A DNA stretch of 9,635 bases, taken from JAGOPO01 sp038065515. GTDB lineage: Bacteria; Patescibacteriota; Minisyncoccia; 2-02-FULL-40-12; GWA2-44-9. The DNA lies in NCBI GenBank assembly GCA_038065515.1, contig JBBTQV010000036.1, positions 1 to 9,635 of the forward strand, written 5' to 3'. Below the pieces are notes generated by a model. That model made no database searches, was not told the DNA's origin, and saw nothing but the letters and a program-made list of their open reading frames with translations. Shown piece after piece: positions 5,443 through 9,635 of this stretch. Numbering within the stretch: the stretch's first letter is position 1; each line of letters begins with the position of its first letter. A program made the translations under genes and the position numbers.

Positions 5443-6072
5443 ATGGCTAAAATTCCCGCAAAATTTATACTTGCCACGAAGCTGGGAATGACCCAGGTCT
5501 ATGGCGAAAAGGGCCAACTCATCGGAGTGACCCTCCTTCAGGCGTCTCCGAATACCGTTACGCAGGTCAAAACTACCGATAAAGACGGATATGCCGCAGT
5601 CCAGCTGGGTGCGGGTACGAAAAAGGCCACCAAATTGAGTAAGGCATTGCGCGGTCATTTCAAGGATTTGGGCAGTTTCCGTTGGGCACGGGAATTCAAG
5701 GCAGTCGCGGTCGGAGGTAAAGATTTGGCTGTCGGCGATAAAGTCGATGTCTCAATCTTTACTCCCGGCGATGTCGTCAAAGTGACGGGCCTGACCAAAG
5801 GTAAGGGATTTGCGGGCGCGGTGAAGCGCCACGGATTCCACGGTGCGCCCGCATCGCACGGTCACCACCATGTGTTGCGTCATGTCGGTTCCATCGGACA
5901 GCGCTTCCCCCAGCACACGCTCAAGGGTACTCGTGGCGCAGGCCGCGACGGTCAGGAGCGCGTTGCGGTGCGCGGGTTGAAAGTAATCGCTGTTGATGTT
6001 GAACACAGCATTCTCGCCGTGTGGGGCGCAGTGCCCGGCGCGCGCGGTACGCTGTTAGAGGTCATCTCATAA
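5443..6072 (+). CDS. rplC: 50S ribosomal protein L3
   Basis: L3 is an early-assembly large-subunit protein whose extended loop reaches the peptidyl-transferase centre. The 209-aa product has the L3 start (ILATKLGMTQVYGEKGQLIG) and core (GKGFAGAVKRHGFHGAPASH, GSIGQRFP, GTRGAGRDGQERVAVRGLKV). The ATG at 5443 (MAKIPAKFILA) is preferred because its N-terminus is already slightly longer than common L3 proteins. An in-frame ATG at 5434 would add three residues (MLF) and would start only 2 nt after the leader hairpin. No free SD precedes either. This is the first gene after the island and the first of the promoter-bearing r-protein operon. Its TAA overlaps the rplD ATG by one base. Confidence 0.96.
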   Translation: MAKIPAKFILATKLGMTQVYGEKGQLIGVTLLQASPNTVTQVKTTDKDGYAAVQLGAGTKKATKLSKALRGHFKDLGSFRWAREFKAVAVGGKDLAVGDKVDVSIFTPGDVVKVTGLTKGKGFAGAVKRHGFHGAPASHGHHHVLRHVGSIGQRFPQHTLKGTRGAGRDGQERVAVRGLKVIAVDVEHSILAVWGAVPGARGTLLEVIS

Positions 6073-6731
6073 TGGATATCAAGACATACAATCAGAGTGG
6101 AAAAGCGGGAGGCATCACCAGTGTCTCTGAAAAGCTTTTCGGCGCGAAGATGAATGCTGACCTCGTGTGGCAGGTTGCGACTTCACAGATGAGCAACAAG
6201 CGCCAGGTGCTCGCGCACGCGAAGACCCGCTCCGAGGTCCGCGGCGGCGGCAAGAAGCCATGGCGTCAGAAGGGCACGGGCCGCGCGCGTCACGGTTCTA
6301 TCCGTTCTCCGATTTGGGTCGGCGGCGGCGTTGCACACGGTCCGACCAAGGAAGCCAATTTCAAGAAGACCGTCACCAAGACCGCCGCGCGTTTGGCGCT
6401 GGCATCGGTGTTGTCATCCCGCGTTGCGGAAGGCAATTTACTCGCCGTTGATTCTTTGAACCTCGAAACCGGAAAAACAAAAGATGGCATCAAAGCGGTC
6501 GCCACATTGTCCAAGGGCTTCAAGAAATACAAGGTAGGCGCAAACATTCTGTTGGTACTTTCCGGCGGGAAGGATGACGCGTTGACTCTTCGTGCAGTTT
6601 CGAATATTCCGCATGTGCAGGCCATCCGCGCGCAGGATCTCAATGTGCTCACAACGCTGGCATTCGGGCATGTGATAGCAACCAAGGATGCGCTGGCAAT
6701 CATCGAAAAGACATTTGCGGTAAAGAAATAA
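6072..6731 (+). CDS. rplD: 50S ribosomal protein L4
   Basis: L4 lines the nascent peptide exit tunnel and in many bacteria represses its own operon. The 219-aa product has the long tunnel loop with the conserved run GGGKKPWRQKGTGRARHGS followed by RSPIWVGGGVAHGP, and the globular part (LAVDSLNLETGKTKDGIKAV, KYKVGANILLVLSG). The ATG at 6072 shares its first base with the rplC stop (TAATG), which fits translational coupling. The frame stays open to 6021, but that 17-residue extension lies inside rplC and has no L4 similarity, so it is rejected. A weak SD-like AGAGGT lies at 6057-6062. Confidence 0.96.
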   Translation: MDIKTYNQSGKAGGITSVSEKLFGAKMNADLVWQVATSQMSNKRQVLAHAKTRSEVRGGGKKPWRQKGTGRARHGSIRSPIWVGGGVAHGPTKEANFKKTVTKTAARLALASVLSSRVAEGNLLAVDSLNLETGKTKDGIKAVATLSKGFKKYKVGANILLVLSGGKDDALTLRAVSNIPHVQAIRAQDLNVLTTLAFGHVIATKDALAIIEKTFAVKK

Positions 6732-6735
6732 TCAC

Positions 6736-7116
6736 ATGGCGTTTAACCTTTTCAACAAATCAAAGAAAGAACCCAAGGCGCCCAAGCAGGAGCCGCAGGT
6801 TCAGGATGAGGTTCTGACGGGTCCGTCGGTTTCGGCACCCGCGGGAACAATCCTGAAGCGCTATTTTGTGAGTGAGAAAAGCACGCGCGGATTCGCGGCA
6901 AATCAGTACACATTCGAGGTTGACCGCCGTGCCACCAAGACCGATGTCCGCGATGCAGTGGAGCGCGGATACAAGGTTGATGTTATTTCGGTGAACACCA
7001 TTCGTCTTCCGGCCAAGAAAATCATGCTGGGCCGGCACGCGGGCACCAAGGGCGGCATCAAGAAGGCGATTGTTACTTTGAAGGAAGGACAGACTATCGC
7101 ACAGGCACAACCATAA
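6736..7116 (+). CDS. rplW: 50S ribosomal protein L23 with N-terminal extension
   Basis: L23 sits at the tunnel exit and docks trigger factor and SRP. The 126-aa product has the L23 fold from about residue 40 on: ILKRYFVSEKSTRGFAANQY, then TFEVDRRATKTDVRDAVERG, and the C-terminal VNTIRLPAKK. The first ~38 residues (starts MAFNLFNKSKKEPKAPKQEP) are a lysine/proline-rich extension absent from typical ~95-100-aa L23; it would project from the exit site or bind rRNA. The gene starts 4 nt after rplD and lacks an SD. Confidence 0.95.
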   Translation: MAFNLFNKSKKEPKAPKQEPQVQDEVLTGPSVSAPAGTILKRYFVSEKSTRGFAANQYTFEVDRRATKTDVRDAVERGYKVDVISVNTIRLPAKKIMLGRHAGTKGGIKKAIVTLKEGQTIAQAQP

Positions 7117-7117
7117 G

Positions 7118-7942
7118 ATGAAGGACTATAAACCGACAACGCCGTCCCGCCGTCACGCCCAAGGCTACGACTTCAGCAATCTGACAAAGGTTGCTCCGTT
7201 GAAATCGCTCACGCACGGCCACCACAAGAGCGTCGGCCGTAACAACCAGGGCCGCATCACTTCGATGCACCGCGGAGGCGGCGTGAAGCGGCTGTTCCGC
7301 ATCATCGATTTCAAACAGAACAAGTATGATATTCCGGCAACGGTCGCGGGTATCGAATACGATCCCAACCGCACTTCCCGCATCGCGCTTTTGCATTACC
7401 GCGACGGTCAGAAGGCGTACATTTTGGCGCCGCAGGACCTCAAGGCGGGTGATGTGATTGTGAGCTCGGAAAAGACCCCGGTCCGCGTGGGCAACCGCAT
7501 GAAGCTCAAGAACATGCCGCAGGGCACTATGGTGCACAACATCGAATTGCGCCCGGGCCAGGGTGGCGTCATCGTGCGCTCCGCCGGTTCCGGTGCATTG
7601 GTGCTCGCCCATGATGCAGGCCTCGCGCAGGTGCAGTTGCCGTCGTCCGAGATGCGCATGATTTCCGGCGAGTGCTACGCTTCCATTGGACAGCTTTCCA
7701 ATCAGGAGCACTCAACCGTGTGGTTGGGCAAAGCGGGACGCTCCCGCTGGCTTGGCCGTCGCCCGAAGGTGCGCGGTACCGCACAGAACCCGGTTGACCA
7801 CCCGTACGGTGGTGGAGAAGGCCGCCAGGGCCGCGGAACCCGCCGCCCGAAGACCCGTCACGGAAAGGTGACCGGCGGCCGCAAGACACGCGACCCGAAA
7901 AAGAAATCCGGCAAGTTCGTCGCACGCCGCAGGCAAAAGTAA
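7118..7942 (+). CDS. rplB: 50S ribosomal protein L2
   Basis: L2 helps join the subunits and supports the peptidyl-transferase centre. The 274-aa product is full length and shows KSVGRNNQGRITSMHRGGGV, the RIIDF strand and the C-terminal NPVDHPYGGGEGRQGRGTRR followed by a Lys/Arg-rich tail. Bacterial L2 usually reads DHPHGGGEGR, so the second His is Tyr here (residue 230, codon 7805-7807). The first His (228) is retained. The gene starts 1 nt after the rplW stop and has no SD, consistent with translation by coupling. It is one of the more arginine-rich genes in the window. Confidence 0.97.
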   Translation: MKDYKPTTPSRRHAQGYDFSNLTKVAPLKSLTHGHHKSVGRNNQGRITSMHRGGGVKRLFRIIDFKQNKYDIPATVAGIEYDPNRTSRIALLHYRDGQKAYILAPQDLKAGDVIVSSEKTPVRVGNRMKLKNMPQGTMVHNIELRPGQGGVIVRSAGSGALVLAHDAGLAQVQLPSSEMRMISGECYASIGQLSNQEHSTVWLGKAGRSRWLGRRPKVRGTAQNPVDHPYGGGEGRQGRGTRRPKTRHGKVTGGRKTRDPKKKSGKFVARRRQK

Positions 7943-7965
7943 TGAAAAACGAGTAACGAAAAACC

Positions 7966-8322
7966 ATGTCACGAAGCCTCAAAAAAGGACCGTATGTCGA
8001 CAAGAAACTGCTCATCAAAGTGGGCAGGGCGAAGGTCGGCGAACGGAAAGTCATCAAAACTTGGGCACGCGCCTGCACTATTGTTCCGGAAATGATTGGC
8101 TTTACCTTCGGTGTCCATAATGGCAGAGTGCATGTTCCCGTGTTGGTGACGGAAGACATGGTGGGTCACAAGCTGGGCGAATTTGCGCACACTCGCACAT
8201 TCCGCCGCCATGGCGGACGCATGCAGAAAGAAATCGAAGCTGCCGCGAAGCAGAAGGAAATTGATTCCGCAAAAGCTGCGAAAGTTGAACCTGCTGCCGC
8301 TGCTGCGCCTGCGAAGAAATAA
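7966..8322 (+). CDS. rpsS: 30S ribosomal protein S19 with Ala/Lys-rich tail
   Basis: S19 binds the 16S 3' major domain in the subunit head with S13. The 118-aa product has the S19 start (MSRSLKKGPYVDKKLLIKVG), the core TWARACTIVPEMIGFTFGVH and NGRVHVPVLVTEDMVGHKLG, and the end EFAHTRTFRRHGG. The family is usually about 92 aa. The extra ~25 residues form a low-complexity tail (KVEPAAAAAPAKK). The ATG at 7966 follows a short 23-nt gap after rplB with no SD. Confidence 0.96.
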   Translation: MSRSLKKGPYVDKKLLIKVGRAKVGERKVIKTWARACTIVPEMIGFTFGVHNGRVHVPVLVTEDMVGHKLGEFAHTRTFRRHGGRMQKEIEAAAKQKEIDSAKAAKVEPAAAAAPAKK

Positions 8323-8330
8323 ACTTACCC

Positions 8331-8717
8331 ATGACCCAGATCAAGGCACAACTGAACGGTCTGCGCATCTCACCCCGCAAGGTGCGGTTGCTGGTCGGCC
8401 TCATCAAGCGCAAAGATGTTCAGGCCGCGCTTGACCAGCTCGCCCACATGGCGAAGCGCCCGAGCGTTCCATTGGTCAAACTGCTTGAATCTGCGGTTGC
8501 GAATGCCGAAAATACCTACAAGCTCAACCGCGATACGCTGTTCATCAAAGAAATGACTGTTGATGATGGCGTCAAGCTGAAACGCTACCGCCCGAAGGGT
8601 TTCGGCCGCACCAGTCCGATTGAGAAAAAGACCAGCCGCATCAGCGTGGTGCTGGAGTCGCGCGAGCCGAAGGTTGAAGTAAAGAAACCGGAAGCAAAGA
8701 TAAAAGCCAACAAATAA
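8331..8717 (+). CDS. rplV: 50S ribosomal protein L22
   Basis: L22 contributes to the exit-tunnel wall, and its beta-hairpin can affect macrolide response. The 128-aa product shows the conserved start (LNGLRISPRKVRLLVGLIKR), the middle ESAVANAENTYKLNRDTLFI and the tunnel hairpin with RYRPKGFGRTSPIEKKTSRI. A C-terminal lysine/glutamate-rich tail of about 17 residues follows the core. It starts 8 nt after rpsS and is followed by rpsC after 4 nt. No SD is visible. Confidence 0.96.
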   Translation: MTQIKAQLNGLRISPRKVRLLVGLIKRKDVQAALDQLAHMAKRPSVPLVKLLESAVANAENTYKLNRDTLFIKEMTVDDGVKLKRYRPKGFGRTSPIEKKTSRISVVLESREPKVEVKKPEAKIKANK

Positions 8718-8721
8718 TACT

Positions 8722-9366
8722 ATGGGACAGAAAGCATCGCCAATTTCAATGAGACTGGGTATCAACAGGGACTGGGCTTCCCGCTGGTTTGGCGGCGCCA
8801 AGTATCCGCAGTTCCTCCGCGATGACCTTGCCATCCGCGAATTCCTTTCCAAGCGCCTGAAGAATATGAGCGTTGACTCGGTGCTCATCGAGCGCGGCAA
8901 CAACGCGATCCGTGTCACCATTCATTCGGCACGCCCCGGTTTGATTATCGGCCGCGGAGGTACCGGTGTGCAGGAGCTCAATCAGAAGATGGGAAAACTG
9001 CTTAAATTCAAAGTGCCCATTCAGCTGGAAATCCAGGAAGTGAAGAGTCCGGATTCTTCGGCCGCCGTTATCGCCGAGCACATCATCGAGCAGATCGAGA
9101 AGCGCACTCCGTACCGCCGCATCATGAAGATGACCATCCTGAAGGTGATGGCGAGCCGCGATGTGAAGGGTGTGAAGTTACAGCTGTCCGGGCGTCTTGA
9201 CGGTGCGGAAATCGCACGCGTTGAGCACATGGAAGAGGGCTCCCTGCCGTTGCAAACCCTGCGCGCCAACATCGATTTCGTACGGGCCACGGCACACACC
9301 ACCTACGGCACCATCGGGGTAAAGGTGTGGGTGTACAAAGGAGAAGTATTCGACGACGAGAAATAG
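8722..9366 (+). CDS. rpsC: 30S ribosomal protein S3
   Basis: S3 lies at the mRNA entry site and is part of the ribosomal helicase. The 214-aa product begins MGQKASPISMRLGINRDWAS, which matches S3. A KH domain is visible with the GRGG loop at 77-80 (PGLIIGRGGTGVQEL). The C-terminal domain holds KGVKLQLSGRLDGAEIARVE and ends TYGTIGVKVWVYKGEV. Length is normal for S3. It starts 4 nt after rplV without an SD. Confidence 0.97.
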   Translation: MGQKASPISMRLGINRDWASRWFGGAKYPQFLRDDLAIREFLSKRLKNMSVDSVLIERGNNAIRVTIHSARPGLIIGRGGTGVQELNQKMGKLLKFKVPIQLEIQEVKSPDSSAAVIAEHIIEQIEKRTPYRRIMKMTILKVMASRDVKGVKLQLSGRLDGAEIARVEHMEEGSLPLQTLRANIDFVRATAHTTYGTIGVKVWVYKGEVFDDEK

Positions 9367-9469
9367 AAATGCGAATATCAAAATGCAAAATGACAATGCA
9401 AAATTCAAAAATGAAAGATTCAGAAGTACTTTCACTTTGATTTTTAACTTTTAAGCTTTCATTTTCTTT
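9367..9469 (+). repeat. AT-rich palindromic spacer between rpsC and rplP
   Basis: This 103-nt spacer is very AT-rich, unlike the 1-23 nt gaps elsewhere in this operon. It has repeated A-rich words (aaaatgcaaaatgacaatg, aaaattcaaaaatg) on the left and T-rich counterparts on the right. AAAATGAAAG (9408-9417) and CTTTCATTTT (9456-9465) are a perfect 10-bp inverted pair, and CTTTCACTTTGATTTTTAAC in between can compete. I see no gene in it. Similar AT-rich palindromic spacers occur in CPR genomes (from memory). Confidence 0.6.
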
Positions 9470-9635
9470 ATGTTACAGCCCAGCCGCGTAAAACACACGA
9501 AAGTTCACAAAGGAAGCCTGAAGGCGCAGTCTTCGCGTGGGACGCAGCTGTCGTTCGGAACCTACGGCCTCAAAGCGGAAGAGAGCTCATGGGTGAAGGC
9601 GAACCAACTGGAATCTGCACGCCGCGCAATGTCCC
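9470..9635 (+). CDS. rplP: 50S ribosomal protein L16, 5' part (3' end outside window)
   Basis: L16 occupies the tRNA path near the A site of the large subunit. The visible 55 codons read MLQPSRVKHTKVHKGSLKAQ, then LSFGTYGLKAEESSWVKANQ, LESARRAMS, which matches the L16 start (MLQPKRTKFRKMHKGR, GLKA, IEAARRAM). The ATG at 9470 agrees with the invariant MLQP start. No SD precedes it; the upstream 17 nt are T/C-rich. It would normally be followed by rpmC. Confidence 0.95.
   Translation, partial: MLQPSRVKHTKVHKGSLKAQSSRGTQLSFGTYGLKAEESSWVKANQLESARRAMS

Noticed and set aside
5330..5491. 53-codon ORF running through the rplC leader into rplC
   Set aside because: Frame overlaps the rplC start and the hairpins, with no SD and no recognisable product. 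Most likely chance.
6021..6071. Longer L4 start at 6021
   Set aside because: The added residues lie within rplC and do not match L4. The TAATG overlap start at 6072 fits the family.
7094..7711. 205-codon minus-strand ORF across rplW/rplB
   Set aside because: Shadow of the high-GC rplB coding frame, with no start signal and no recognisable domain.

Overview
The window is bacterial and covers the str/S10 ribosomal-protein region. On the plus strand it carries the 3' part of tuf (EF-Tu), rpsJ (S10), rplC (L3), rplD (L4), rplW (L23), rplB (L2), rpsS (S19), rplV (L22), rpsC (S3) and the start of rplP (L16). This gene order is universal in bacteria. Several features suggest a Patescibacteria/CPR member, probably Parcubacteria-like: protein style, lysine/alanine-rich tails on S10, L23 and S19, near-absence of Shine-Dalgarno (SD) sequences before the r-protein genes, and an AT-rich palindromic spacer before rplP. 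That assignment is inference; no rRNA is present.

The striking feature is that rpsJ and rplC, normally adjacent, are separated by about 4.1 kb of accessory DNA (about 1310-5442). rpsJ ends in a strong intrinsic terminator (1328-1359). Three compact units follow, each with a promoter-like segment, a strong SD, one small gene and a terminator: a 63-aa two-TM protein (1409-1600), a 74-aa two-TM protein (1726-1950) and a 133-aa soluble orphan (2113-2514). Each gene is followed by a copy of the same terminator hairpin. After the second and third genes the copy expands into a roughly 113-nt module of three successive hairpins (1957-2069 and 2527-2639). The copies differ at 8 positions, and the differences in the third hairpin include a full compensatory base-pair change and two wobble-preserving changes, which suggests a selected structure.

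Next comes a probable restriction-modification pair arranged tail to tail with a 4-nt overlap: a PD-(D/E)XK-type nuclease on the plus strand (2739-3656) and a beta-order adenine DNA methyltransferase on the minus strand (3653-4738). A 19-bp perfect palindrome lies just upstream of the methyltransferase. Divergent from it is an 81-aa HNH nuclease-like gene (4979-5224), closed by a terminator (5248-5278).

Ribosomal genes resume after a near-consensus promoter (TTGACA-N17-TATCAT, 5286-5314) and a leader of about 120 nt with hairpins close to the rplC start. From rplC to rpsC the genes are tightly packed (1-nt overlap to 23-nt gaps), as expected for one operon. The island is therefore insulated on both sides, and the downstream r-protein operon has its own promoter. 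The best candidates for something undescribed are the covarying three-hairpin repeat with its small-gene units and the unassigned PD-(D/E)XK/methyltransferase/HNH set inside the S10 operon.
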